DNA from: WTFY01 sp965220875
GTDB taxonomy: Bacteria; Pseudomonadota; Gammaproteobacteria; UBA4575
Assembly (NCBI GenBank): GCA_965220875.1
Contig: OZ244849.1
Coordinates: forward strand, 310,001-374,000
Length of the DNA stretch: 64,000 bases
Reading direction: 5' to 3'
Below, one piece after another: positions 49,970 to 58,965 of the stretch. The translations under genes were made by a program, and so were the position numbers. The number at the start of each line of letters is the position of its first letter. Position 1 is the stretch's first letter. Under the pieces are notes generated by a model, which was not told where the DNA came from, ran no database searches, and saw nothing but the letters and a program-made list of their open reading frames with translations.

Positions 49970-50872
49970 ATGTCTGATGAATACGGAATAAAGCGGAACA
50001 TCCCGGCTCAAAGCCCTATCCTGCCGAAAGAACTGAGACCGGACAGTACATTTCAGTTTGACTGTCACAAGGGCATTGCATGCTTCAATGCCTGCTGCAA
50101 AAACATTGATATCACGCTTACTCCCTATGACATCATCCGGCTCAAGAACCGGCTGGACCTGGACTCGAAGGAGTTTGTAGAACGCTACACCGTACCTTTT
50201 GCAATGGACCATCACAACCTGCCCGGTCTGAAAATGGTGACCAAACCCGACATGACGGAATGCATCCACCTGACCGAGGAAGGTTGCGGGGTTTACGAGG
50301 ACCGGCCGGCCGCATGCCGTTACTACGCTCTGGGCAGCATGGCAATTCGCAAAAAGGAATCAACCCGCGTGGACAACATTTACTTCGTAGTGAAGGAAGA
50401 ACACTGCCTTGGCCATTCCGAGCCCAGAGAACAGACCGTTGCAAATTACCGTCGTGAGCAAGGCATTGAAAAATACGATGAAATGAACCGTGGATGGTAT
50501 GAAATCATACTGAAGAAGCGATCCAGTGGCCCCGCGGTTGGAGCGCCGTCCCAGCGCAGCCTGCAGATGTTCGACATGTGCAGCTATGACATGGACAGCT
50601 TTGCCCAATTCATCCAAAGCAGCGGGTTTCAGTCAGTTTTCACTGTCTCGGAGGAGGAGACAAGGATGCTGCTGGAGGATGAAGAGAAACTCCTGCAGTT
50701 TTCGATGCGGTTTCTGAAGCAGGTGCTATACGGAGAGATGACCATTCCTGTCAGAGAAAAAGCGCGTGAACGAAGAATATCCGAACGCAAGGAAGTCTGG
50801 ACCACACGCAAGGAGGAGGCTGTCAGGCAATGGCGTGAACAACAGGAAGAGGACAAGTACCGGGAAGGATGA
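49970..50872 (+). CDS. YkgJ-family cysteine cluster protein
   Basis: A 300-residue soluble protein. The N-terminal motif is Cys32, Cys38, Cys42, Cys43 in DCHKGIACFNACC, with further cysteines near 97, 105 and 115 (ECIHL, GCGVYEDRPAACRYY), a layout thought to bind zinc or an iron-sulfur centre. The C-terminal part is charged and coiled. It is about 100 bases after the second aprA on the same strand, so a link to Apr function or assembly is plausible but unproven. Confidence 0.85.
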   Translation: MSDEYGIKRNIPAQSPILPKELRPDSTFQFDCHKGIACFNACCKNIDITLTPYDIIRLKNRLDLDSKEFVERYTVPFAMDHHNLPGLKMVTKPDMTECIHLTEEGCGVYEDRPAACRYYALGSMAIRKKESTRVDNIYFVVKEEHCLGHSEPREQTVANYRREQGIEKYDEMNRGWYEIILKKRSSGPAVGAPSQRSLQMFDMCSYDMDSFAQFIQSSGFQSVFTVSEEETRMLLEDEEKLLQFSMRFLKQVLYGEMTIPVREKARERRISERKEVWTTRKEEAVRQWREQQEEDKYREG

Positions 50873-50952
50873 TCCTGGAATGTCCTGCGCTGGCCTTTCA
50901 GAACCCGGTCATCCGGCGCACCCGGGAATTCTGCTGCATGGACAAGCAGGTT

Positions 50953-51543
50953 TCATTTGAACTCACAGCTCTTGTACAGTCCCAGGGACCCTAAAATGAC
51001 TTTGTCCAGATTGCCGGAAATATTCTGGGCATGGTGCAGTACGTTCAAATAATTTCCATCAACCGAAAAAAGTAATTCCCGGACACCTTCCATGCCGTCC
51101 GATTTCAGATGCGTGTAAGAGATCAGCACTTCTGTCCCGTCAACCTGTTTGTAAGTTTCCCACTTGATTTCCGCCTTGCCCAGCTTCGGTAACAGATAGT
51201 ACTTGAAGTAATGCTCCTTGCCTCGCTCAAGCTGTTCTCTCCTTGCCTGAACCTTGTCAAGCCCTTTCAGCTTGAGTTGCCTCAGATGCAGATGATCCAC
51301 ACGCCACAACAAGCGGGATCCAAGTTTGAAGGTAACAGACTCCCCGACCGCACCCCTCTGGTCCCAGACATCCAGTTGCCGGCTCAAAACACCCCCCGGC
51401 AACCTGCAACTGAAAGTCTCACTTTGCGAGACGTAATGCCCATGACTCAATCGTCCATTTGTCAGGAGCACTACACAGGAAGAGAGCAATACCACGCAAG
51501 CCAGGCCCAGCAGGAAACGAACTGTTGCCACAGATTCATTCAT
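50953..51543 (-). CDS. hypothetical membrane-anchored protein, 196 aa
   Basis: From the ATG at 51543 it starts MNESVATVRFLLGLACVVLLSSCVVLL, a hydrophobic anchor (a lipobox-like LSSC is visible). The rest is an exported soluble domain with a GGVLSRQLDVWDQRGAVGESVTF segment and a C-terminal single Cys. No family recognised. The longer open frame to 51714 has no signal and overlaps ilvB upstream space. Downstream of ilvB on the same strand. Confidence 0.55.
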   Translation of the reverse strand: MNESVATVRFLLGLACVVLLSSCVVLLTNGRLSHGHYVSQSETFSCRLPGGVLSRQLDVWDQRGAVGESVTFKLGSRLLWRVDHLHLRQLKLKGLDKVQARREQLERGKEHYFKYYLLPKLGKAEIKWETYKQVDGTEVLISYTHLKSDGMEGVRELLFSVDGNYLNVLHHAQNISGNLDKVILGSLGLYKSCEFK

Positions 51544-51754
51544 GGTCCATCGAGCAAAAAAACTTCCGGGCTTCATATCTTGAGGCAATCGGGTCGCTTC
51601 CCGGGATTTGACACGGGTAAAAGCGGATTCCTCCAAACTTTCTGGCCCGGCCCGTACATACGCGGGGGATGAAAGCCCATACATGCCGGACCAGTCGGGA
51701 AAGTATTCCAGCAAACATTCTCAGTACCCGATTCGTAACAGCTGAATGTCCCGG

Positions 51755-53611
51755 CTAGAACATTTCTGATGAATCGACTTCCACCTGTGACCCCTCTTCC
51801 ACAAGATTGCGCGTGGGGATGTGGTCCCCTGTGATCATTTGATCATAGCTCATGCCCGGACCGACCATGGGATAGACTCCTGCATCCGGATCAATCATGA
51901 CTTCCAGGAAAGCCGGGCCGTTGAATTGCATGAATTCCTGGATAACCTGCTTCATCTCCGTACTTTTTTCCAGTCGAACAGCATACTCATATCCATCCGC
52001 TTGTGCGGCCTTGATAAAATCTTTCTTGTGCAAGGACTTGTCACTTGCCGATAACCGGCCTTTGAAAAAAAGCTTTTGCCACTGCTTGACCATTCCGTCA
52101 CCAAGGTTGTTCAGCACGACAATCTTTATGGGAAGTTTGTACGTGGTCACCGTTTCAAGTTCACCCAGATTCATGCGGATGCTGGCATCCCCATCTATGT
52201 CAACGACCACCAGGTCAGGCCTTGCAAAATGGGCACCGATCGCAGCCGGCAAGCCAAAGCCCATCGTACCCATGCTGCCTGAAGTCAGCCAAAGCCGCGG
52301 CGATCTGAAGTCAAAATACTGCGCTGCCCACATTTGGTGTTGCCCGACACCCGTGCTGATGACCGCTTCGCCATTCGTGTACCGGTTGATCTCTTCGATC
52401 ACCGCGTAAGGCTGGATCAGGTCACTTTGCCTGTCATAGTTCATGGCATACGTGCTTTTCAACTCCGCGATGTGCGCATTCCACGGCGTGAAGTCCTTAT
52501 TGAACTTTCTGGTGTGAATTCCATAATCCAGCAGTTTCCTCATGGCCTGCGGCAACAGCCCGACATGATTCCAGTCGACTGCCTTGACTTTGTGAATCTC
52601 CGAAGGGTCCACATCCAGATGGGCGATGAACCTTGCCTGGGGAGCAAATTTATCCGGTACGGCCGCCACACGGTCATCGAATCGTGCACCTATGGCAATC
52701 AAGAAGTCACAATCATCCACTGCATAGTTGGCAAAAGCCGTTCCATGCATGCCCAGCATGTGCAGCGAGCGTTCCCGGGTCGTGTCATACGTTCCAATGC
52801 CCATGAGCGTCGTAACAACAGGAATTTCGAACCGGTCTGCCAGCGAACTGACTTCGCTGGCCGCATTCCCGTTGATCACGCCTCCGCCTGCATAAACCAG
52901 CGGGCGAGAGGACTTCTCCAGGGCATCAAAAAAGAGCCTGCATTTCTCATCCGTCAATACATTATCAGCGACCTCGGTGATTCGTTCACGGTATCCACGG
53001 ACCAGCAATTTTCCCTTGCCCTGAAACACACCCTCCCAGTTTTGAACATCTTTGGGGATATCAATCACAACGGGCCCGGGTCGGCCCGTGCGTGCAATTT
53101 CAAATGCGGTGCGTACCGTCGCCTCGAGTTTTTCAGGGTCAGTAACCAGAAAGATGTGTTTGGCCACTGCACCCATGATGTTGGCAATCGGAGCTTCCTG
53201 AAACCCGTCGCTGCCGATGGCAGGCGTCGGCACCTGGCCACTGATCACCACGATAGGGATGGAATCCGCCATGCAGTCGCGAACCGGAGTAACCGTATTG
53301 GTGGCACCTGGACCTGAAGTCACCATCACGACACCAACCTTTCCACTGGCACGCGCATACCCGGAAGCCATGAACCCGGCACCTTGCTCATTGGCAGGAA
53401 CTATCAGCGGCATGGACTCATTCGTTGCGGCATTGTAACGAAACACCGCATCGTAAGTGGGAAGGATGGCGCCACCGCTGTAGCCAAAAATTACTTCGGT
53501 TCCCTCCTGGGCCAGGACATGCATAATGATATCGGAACCGGGCATCACGGTCCCTGCTAAAGGATGGGGGGCACTCCCGTCATCTTCTTCAATGAGCCAG
53601 GATGGTTGCAT
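51755..53611 (-). CDS. ilvB: acetolactate synthase large subunit
   Basis: A 618-residue TPP enzyme of the acetohydroxyacid synthase group, first step of branched-chain amino acid synthesis. The catalytic Glu is in PANEQGAGFMASGYAR (the family has HEQ; Glu kept, His replaced by Asn). FAD-domain patterns ARFDDRVA and HLDVDPSEIHKVK, and the TPP/Mg motif GDASIRMNLGELETV with NLGDGMVKQWQ, are as in biosynthetic enzymes. The small regulatory subunit ilvN and ilvC are not adjacent, so regulation may differ. ATG at 53611. Confidence 0.9.
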   Translation of the reverse strand: MQPSWLIEEDDGSAPHPLAGTVMPGSDIIMHVLAQEGTEVIFGYSGGAILPTYDAVFRYNAATNESMPLIVPANEQGAGFMASGYARASGKVGVVMVTSGPGATNTVTPVRDCMADSIPIVVISGQVPTPAIGSDGFQEAPIANIMGAVAKHIFLVTDPEKLEATVRTAFEIARTGRPGPVVIDIPKDVQNWEGVFQGKGKLLVRGYRERITEVADNVLTDEKCRLFFDALEKSSRPLVYAGGGVINGNAASEVSSLADRFEIPVVTTLMGIGTYDTTRERSLHMLGMHGTAFANYAVDDCDFLIAIGARFDDRVAAVPDKFAPQARFIAHLDVDPSEIHKVKAVDWNHVGLLPQAMRKLLDYGIHTRKFNKDFTPWNAHIAELKSTYAMNYDRQSDLIQPYAVIEEINRYTNGEAVISTGVGQHQMWAAQYFDFRSPRLWLTSGSMGTMGFGLPAAIGAHFARPDLVVVDIDGDASIRMNLGELETVTTYKLPIKIVVLNNLGDGMVKQWQKLFFKGRLSASDKSLHKKDFIKAAQADGYEYAVRLEKSTEMKQVIQEFMQFNGPAFLEVMIDPDAGVYPMVGPGMSYDQMITGDHIPTRNLVEEGSQVEVDSSEMF

Positions 53612-53847
53612 CGTATCCTTGCGGATTTAGAGGTAGAAAGCTTGGCAATTGACTATATCGCTAAACCGATGACGCTGCCAATACGTATTTGATCAACTGG
53701 CAGGAATTGCCGGCATGAAGCCGTCCACTTCGCAATCCGGATGGAGTTGTACGGATGTAACGGCGCAGAACATCATCCGGTGCTTGCGTGTGTGTCAGAT
53801 AAACGGTAGGGTCATCCCCTCCCGCTGGATCAGACCTACTTACGGCA

Positions 53848-54660
53848 ATGAAAGCAAAATCCTTTAAACCAGAAGAATATTTCATCGAGAGTGAGCCTTA
53901 TTACGAGCCAGTCGGGAAAGAAATCGAGGTATTTGAAGCCGCCTATGACAACCAGCTTCCGGTTCTGCTCAAGGGACCGACAGGCTGTGGCAAAACCCGG
54001 TTCATGGAGTACATGAGCTGGCGGATCAAGCGCTCGCTCCTCACCGTATCATGTCATGATGATTTGACCGCGTCCGACTTGGTAGGCCGATACCTGGTAA
54101 CCGGGGGCGAAACGGTTTGGGTCGACGGACCGCTTGCCCGGGCCGTACGCGCGGGCAGCATCTGCTACCTCGATGAGATTGTCGAGGCAAGGAAGGACAC
54201 GACCGTAGTAATTCATCCCCTGTGTGATGACCGTCGGGTATTGCCAATGGAAAAACTGGGCGAGTTGCTGGAAGCCCCTCCAGAATTCTGTATGGCTATT
54301 TCGTATAACCCGGGCTACCAAAGCGTACTCAAGGATTTAAAGCAAAGTACACGCCAACGTTTTGTCGCGCTGGAATTCGATTACCCTGACAGCGCAATCG
54401 AACAGAAAATTGTAGGCAAGGAAACCGGCGTGGACGGAGACACTGCAAAACAGCTTGTGAAATTTGCACGAATGACGCGCAACCTGAAAGGGAATGGCCT
54501 GGATGAGGGTGCCAGCACGCGTCTTCTGGTACACGCAGCAAAACTGATCGTGGCCGGTGTCGATCCGGTGACGGCTTGTGCAAGTTCCATATCCCAGGCA
54601 CTGACCGACGATCCTGAAATGCTGACTGCAGTAAATGAACTGAGTGCCTCAGTTTTCTGA
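53848..54660 (+). CDS. cbbQ: CbbQ/NorQ-type AAA+ ATPase
   Basis: A 270-residue MoxR-family ATPase of the CbbQ/NirQ/NorQ group: opens SFKPEEYFIESEPYYEPV, Walker A GPTGCGKT, Walker B SICYLDEI, ending in ASTRLLVHAAKLI. CbbQ with CbbO re-activates RuBisCO by removing inhibitory sugar phosphates; NorQ serves NO reductase. Neither rbc nor cbbO nor nor genes are within the window, so the target cannot be decided from context; the autotrophic setting favours RuBisCO. Confidence 0.87.
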   Translation: MKAKSFKPEEYFIESEPYYEPVGKEIEVFEAAYDNQLPVLLKGPTGCGKTRFMEYMSWRIKRSLLTVSCHDDLTASDLVGRYLVTGGETVWVDGPLARAVRAGSICYLDEIVEARKDTTVVIHPLCDDRRVLPMEKLGELLEAPPEFCMAISYNPGYQSVLKDLKQSTRQRFVALEFDYPDSAIEQKIVGKETGVDGDTAKQLVKFARMTRNLKGNGLDEGASTRLLVHAAKLIVAGVDPVTACASSISQALTDDPEMLTAVNELSASVF

Positions 54661-54818
54661 ATGGGGCTACAGTTCAGGTTTTCCTGATCGCCGTTTCACT
54701 GTACATTCAACCCTGCTGAAAGATCGTACCCTTCGTGCCCCCGGTGCTCTCAAGACCTATTTCCGAGCTCCGGTCCGCTCCAGGGCTACGTGGTCTCGAG
54801 CGCGGCCCAGACAAGTGA

Positions 54819-57710
54819 TCAAGTCTCCGAATAGTCTTCAATAGGCGGACAGTTGCAAAACAAATTCCTGTCGCCATGCAGGTTGTCCACCCTGCCCACC
54901 GGCGGCCAGTACTTGTCGTCCCTGATCGTATGCAAGGGATAGAACGCCTCCTGTTTACTGTAAGGCATCTTCCATTCGGGCTCCAAGAGCAGGCGATGGG
55001 TGTGGGGCGCATTCTTCAAGGGATTGTTTTCCCGGTCTGACTCACCCCGTTCGACCCGTTCGATTTCCTTGCGGATAGATATCATGGCGTCACAGAACCG
55101 GTCCAGTTCCCGCTTGTTTTCACTTTCCGTCGGCTCAATCATCAGCGTGTCTGCAACCGGGAAAGACATGGTGGGTGCATGAAAGCCGTAGTCCACCAGT
55201 CGTTTGGCAATGTCATCCACGGTGATGTTGCTGCGCTGCTTGATGGGTCGCAGGTCGAGAATGCATTCATGGGCAACCATCCCGTTCCTGCCCGTGTACA
55301 AAACCGGGTAGTGTTCTCGCAAACGCGCAGCAATGTAGTTGGCGTTGAGGATGGCCACCTGCGTCGCGCGCCGCAAGCCGTCCGCCCCCATCATTGCGAT
55401 ATATGCCCACGAAATCGTCAGTATGCTCGCAGAACCCCAGGGGGCGGCAGACACGGTGCCTACGGTGCCTTTCTGGCCCGCTGCCGGATTTACACCTTCC
55501 ACCAGGGGATGCCCAGGGAGGAAAGGCGCAAGATGTACCTTCACGCCGATGGGGCCCATACCAGGCCCTCCGCCACCGTGCGGAATGGCAAAAGTCTTGT
55601 GCAAGTTGATATGCATCACATCGGCACCCATTTCTGCAGGGCGGGCAATGCCTACCAGTGCATTCATGTTCGCCCCGTCCAGGTATACCTGACCTCCGTG
55701 ATCATGTACCAGGGAACAGATGTCCTGAAAGCCTGGCTCATAGACCCCGTGCGTGGAGGGGTAGGTGATCATGAGCGCTGACAGATGCTGCGAATGCCGC
55801 TCTACCTTGGCCTGCAGGTCGCGCAGGTCAACATTGCCGTCCCCGTCACAGGCAATCACGACAACCTCAAGACCCGCCATGACAGCGCTGGCAGGGTTGG
55901 TGCCGTGAGCAGACGCCGGGATCAGGCAGACGTTTCGCTGCCCCTGACCCTGCACTTCATGATACTTGCGAATCACCAACAGGCCCGTGTACTCGCCCTG
56001 CGAGCCGGCATTCGGCTGCAAGGAAAAAGCATCAAATCCGGTGAGGTCACACAGCATGTCCTCGAGTTCCTCGAACAATTGCATGTAACCCTGTGCCTGA
56101 TCAAGCGCAACGAAGGGATGAATGGCGTTGAAATCCCGGTAAGACAGTGCCTCAAGTTCCGTCGCCGCATTCAGCTTCATGGTGCAGGAGCCCAGCGGGA
56201 TCATCGTACGGTCCAGCGCCATGTCACGGCGTGCGAGCCAGCGCATGTAGCGCATCATCTCGGTTTCACTATGATACAGCTCGAAAACCGGATGCTGCAG
56301 TATCGACGAGGTGCGCAACAGTCCGTCAGGAATACATTCCTGCACCGTGGCATCCAGCGCGTCGATATCCAGTTTTCGCCCTGCAGCAGACGCGAAAACC
56401 TCCCATACGGTCAGCAGGTTCTCACGCGTCGTAGTCTCGTCCAGTGCGATGCCGAGATAATCCGCATCGTAAACTCGAAAGTTGATCCTTGCTTCCCTCG
56501 CCTTTGCCGCGATGCGCCGGGCACGACTGGGCACCCTGAGCTTCACCGTATCAAAGTATTGCTCATTCACTACCCTGACTCCCAGCTGTGCCAGACCGGC
56601 GGCCATCACCTGTGCCAGTCGGTGCACCCTCTGTGCGATCAGGCGCAGCTCCCTGGGCCCATAGTAGATCGCATAAAAGCCTGCAATCACGGCAGGCAAC
56701 ACCTGCGAGGTGCAGATATTGCTGGTAGCCCTCTCCCGGCGTATGTGCTGTTCGCGGGTCTGCAGTGCCATTCGCAACGCCTTGTCACCATGGTTGTCAA
56801 GGGATACACCGATGATGCGACCGGGCATGGACCGGATATACTTTTCCCTGGAAGCAAAATAGGCAGCATGGGGGCCACCGTAACCCATCGGCACACCAAA
56901 ACGCTGTGAGTTGCCCACTACAATATCCGCTCCCATTTCTCCGGGCGGGGTCAGCAGTACCAGGGCAAGGATATCTGCAGCAACGGTAACGATGGCCGCC
57001 TGTTGATGCGCCATTTCGATCGGTTTGCGTAAATCCCTCACGTCTCCGCTGCTGCCTGGATGCTGAAGCAGTACACCGAAAACATCCCTGTCCCCGAGCT
57101 CGGTAAACGGGTCCCCGACGATGGTTTCGAAACCAAAATGGCGTGCCCGCGTCTGCACGACCGAAATGGTCTGCGGGTGACAGTCATGATCAACGAAATA
57201 CTGCCAGCTGTCTTTCTCGCCCACGCGTTTTGCCATGCTCATGCCTTCCGCCGCGGCCGTGGACTCATCCAGCAGGGAAGCATTGGCAATGTCCATTCCG
57301 GTTAAATCTGTGATCATCTGCTGGAAATTCAGCAATGCCTCCAGCCTGCCCTGACTGATTTCAGCCTGATATGGTGTGTAGGCGGTGTACCATGCCGGAT
57401 TCTCCAGTACATTGCGCTTGATGACTGCAGGCATGATGGTGTCGTGATAGCCCATGCCGATCATAGAGGTCAACACACGATTTCTTCTGCGCATCCTGCG
57501 CAAGCGATCGCTCACTTCGCGTTCACTGATGGTTTTGGACAGGGAGAGAGGCTGATTCGAAATGATGGATTCAGGTACGGCCTTGCTGACGATGTCTTCC
57601 AGCTCATTTAAACCCAGATAGGACAGCATCTCGTGGATCTGGTTTCTGCCCACGCCGATGTGACGATGCGTGAAGCCACCGCGCATTTCAAGTTGTTCCA
57701 GTACGCTCAT
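54819..57710 (-). CDS. gcvP: glycine dehydrogenase (aminomethyl-transferring), P-protein
   Basis: A 963-residue full-length P-protein (fused alpha and beta halves). The PLP lysine is in MHINLHKTFAIPHGGGGPG, and the N-terminal half has FTHRHIGVGRNQIHEML. It decarboxylates glycine and loads the aminomethyl group onto lipoyl GcvH. Its ATG overlaps the TGA of gcvT (ATGA), so the two are coupled. gcvH is not in this operon. Together with glycerate kinase it fits glycolate salvage in an autotroph. Confidence 0.97.
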   Translation of the reverse strand: MSVLEQLEMRGGFTHRHIGVGRNQIHEMLSYLGLNELEDIVSKAVPESIISNQPLSLSKTISEREVSDRLRRMRRRNRVLTSMIGMGYHDTIMPAVIKRNVLENPAWYTAYTPYQAEISQGRLEALLNFQQMITDLTGMDIANASLLDESTAAAEGMSMAKRVGEKDSWQYFVDHDCHPQTISVVQTRARHFGFETIVGDPFTELGDRDVFGVLLQHPGSSGDVRDLRKPIEMAHQQAAIVTVAADILALVLLTPPGEMGADIVVGNSQRFGVPMGYGGPHAAYFASREKYIRSMPGRIIGVSLDNHGDKALRMALQTREQHIRRERATSNICTSQVLPAVIAGFYAIYYGPRELRLIAQRVHRLAQVMAAGLAQLGVRVVNEQYFDTVKLRVPSRARRIAAKAREARINFRVYDADYLGIALDETTTRENLLTVWEVFASAAGRKLDIDALDATVQECIPDGLLRTSSILQHPVFELYHSETEMMRYMRWLARRDMALDRTMIPLGSCTMKLNAATELEALSYRDFNAIHPFVALDQAQGYMQLFEELEDMLCDLTGFDAFSLQPNAGSQGEYTGLLVIRKYHEVQGQGQRNVCLIPASAHGTNPASAVMAGLEVVVIACDGDGNVDLRDLQAKVERHSQHLSALMITYPSTHGVYEPGFQDICSLVHDHGGQVYLDGANMNALVGIARPAEMGADVMHINLHKTFAIPHGGGGPGMGPIGVKVHLAPFLPGHPLVEGVNPAAGQKGTVGTVSAAPWGSASILTISWAYIAMMGADGLRRATQVAILNANYIAARLREHYPVLYTGRNGMVAHECILDLRPIKQRSNITVDDIAKRLVDYGFHAPTMSFPVADTLMIEPTESENKRELDRFCDAMISIRKEIERVERGESDRENNPLKNAPHTHRLLLEPEWKMPYSKQEAFYPLHTIRDDKYWPPVGRVDNLHGDRNLFCNCPPIEDYSET

Positions 57711-58822
57711 TTTCTAAAATAATGGGGCTTTACAAACGGCAACTCCGTCACGTGGACAGCATGAAATCTTTGGCGTATCCCTACTTGCAGCACGGTGCCT
57801 GGTTCAGCACAATCCACATCGACATATCCCATGGCTACGGGATGACCGACGCTGGGGCCAAATCCACCGCTGGTAATCCTGCCAACTGCCCGCTTTTCCG
57901 CATCCAGTAAGACAGCACCTTCCCGCACGGGAATTTTACCCTGTATCCGGAAACCACGCCTGATCTGCTTAACCCCGGTGTCCATCTGCCTGAAGATCTC
58001 GTCGGCCCCCGGAAACGGCGCCTGCGGTACCGTGCCGTCACGATATTTCCGGGCAATCACCTGGCACAGATCGGCTTCCACCGGAGTGGTTGTGGCATCG
58101 ATGTCATGGCCATAAAGACACAAACCCGCTTCCAGGCGCAATGAATCCCTTGCACCCAATCCGGCAAGTTCCACGGCATGGTCTTCCAGCAACAATTCGG
58201 CCAGCTGGCCAGCTTGTTCGGACGGAACTGAAATTTCAAAACCATCCTCGCCCGTATAACCGCAGCGGCTGACCCAGCAGTCCACCCCGTCAAGCTCAGT
58301 CTCGCAGGCCGCGAAAAAGGGCAGCGTTTCGCATTCGGAATGCAGGCAGCTCAATACGCCGGCCGCTTGCGGCCCCTGCAAGGCAAGCAAGGAACGGTCG
58401 CGCAGCATTTCCACCTGATACCGTGGTCCCAGGGTGTCTCGCAGGTAACTGAAATCCGATTCCCGACAGGCTGCATTGACAACGATCAAAAGGCTGTCCG
58501 GTGTCCTGGTCAGGATCAGATCATCAATGATTCCGCCCTGCGGGTTGGTAAGCAAGGTATAGCACTGCCTGAACGGCGCCAGACCACAGATGTCACCGGT
58601 TGCCAGTCTTTCCATAGCGGTCTCGACATTTTCACCGGACAGGCGAATCTGGCCCATATGCGAAACATCAAACAAGCCTGCAAGACTGCGCGTATGCAGA
58701 TGTTCTTCCCGGATACCCCTGCGGTACTGCAATGGCATTTCATAACCTGCAAAGTTCACGAACCTCGCACCCTGTTTTGCATGCAGGTCGTGTAACGTCG
58801 TTGTCTTCAGAATAGGTGTCAC
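57707..58822 (-). CDS. gcvT: aminomethyltransferase, T-protein
   Basis: A 371-residue glycine-cleavage T-protein, standard length. Signatures are KTTTLHDLHAKQGARFVNFAGYEMPLQY, DVSHMGQIRLSG, RCGYTGEDGFEISVP and ARDSLRLEAGLCLYGHDID. It transfers the methylene group from GcvH to tetrahydrofolate. Start GTG at 58822. First gene of the gcvT-gcvP pair; the 143-base upstream gap shows no recognisable glycine riboswitch. Confidence 0.96.
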   Translation of the reverse strand: MTPILKTTTLHDLHAKQGARFVNFAGYEMPLQYRRGIREEHLHTRSLAGLFDVSHMGQIRLSGENVETAMERLATGDICGLAPFRQCYTLLTNPQGGIIDDLILTRTPDSLLIVVNAACRESDFSYLRDTLGPRYQVEMLRDRSLLALQGPQAAGVLSCLHSECETLPFFAACETELDGVDCWVSRCGYTGEDGFEISVPSEQAGQLAELLLEDHAVELAGLGARDSLRLEAGLCLYGHDIDATTTPVEADLCQVIARKYRDGTVPQAPFPGADEIFRQMDTGVKQIRRGFRIQGKIPVREGAVLLDAEKRAVGRITSGGFGPSVGHPVAMGYVDVDCAEPGTVLQVGIRQRFHAVHVTELPFVKPHYFRK

Positions 58823-58965
58823 GGATCAGAAACCTGGCCTTTGATTTGCAGCACTGAAATCAACAACAGACTATCACAACTGAAGTTCTTGCCTGGCTCC
58901 TGGTCAAGTTATCATGCGACCGTGAACTGCGCTCGTCTTGCTGGATTGATGAAGATCGTCCTGTA

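Noticed and set aside
52334..53317. 327-codon plus-strand open frame opposite ilvB
   Set aside because: Shadow of the conserved acetolactate synthase gene.
55785..56909. 374-codon plus-strand open frame opposite gcvP
   Set aside because: Composition is that of an antisense frame and the reverse strand encodes full-length GcvP.
58823..58965. glycine riboswitch before gcvT
   Set aside because: I looked for the paired aptamer pattern in the 143-base leader and did not see it.
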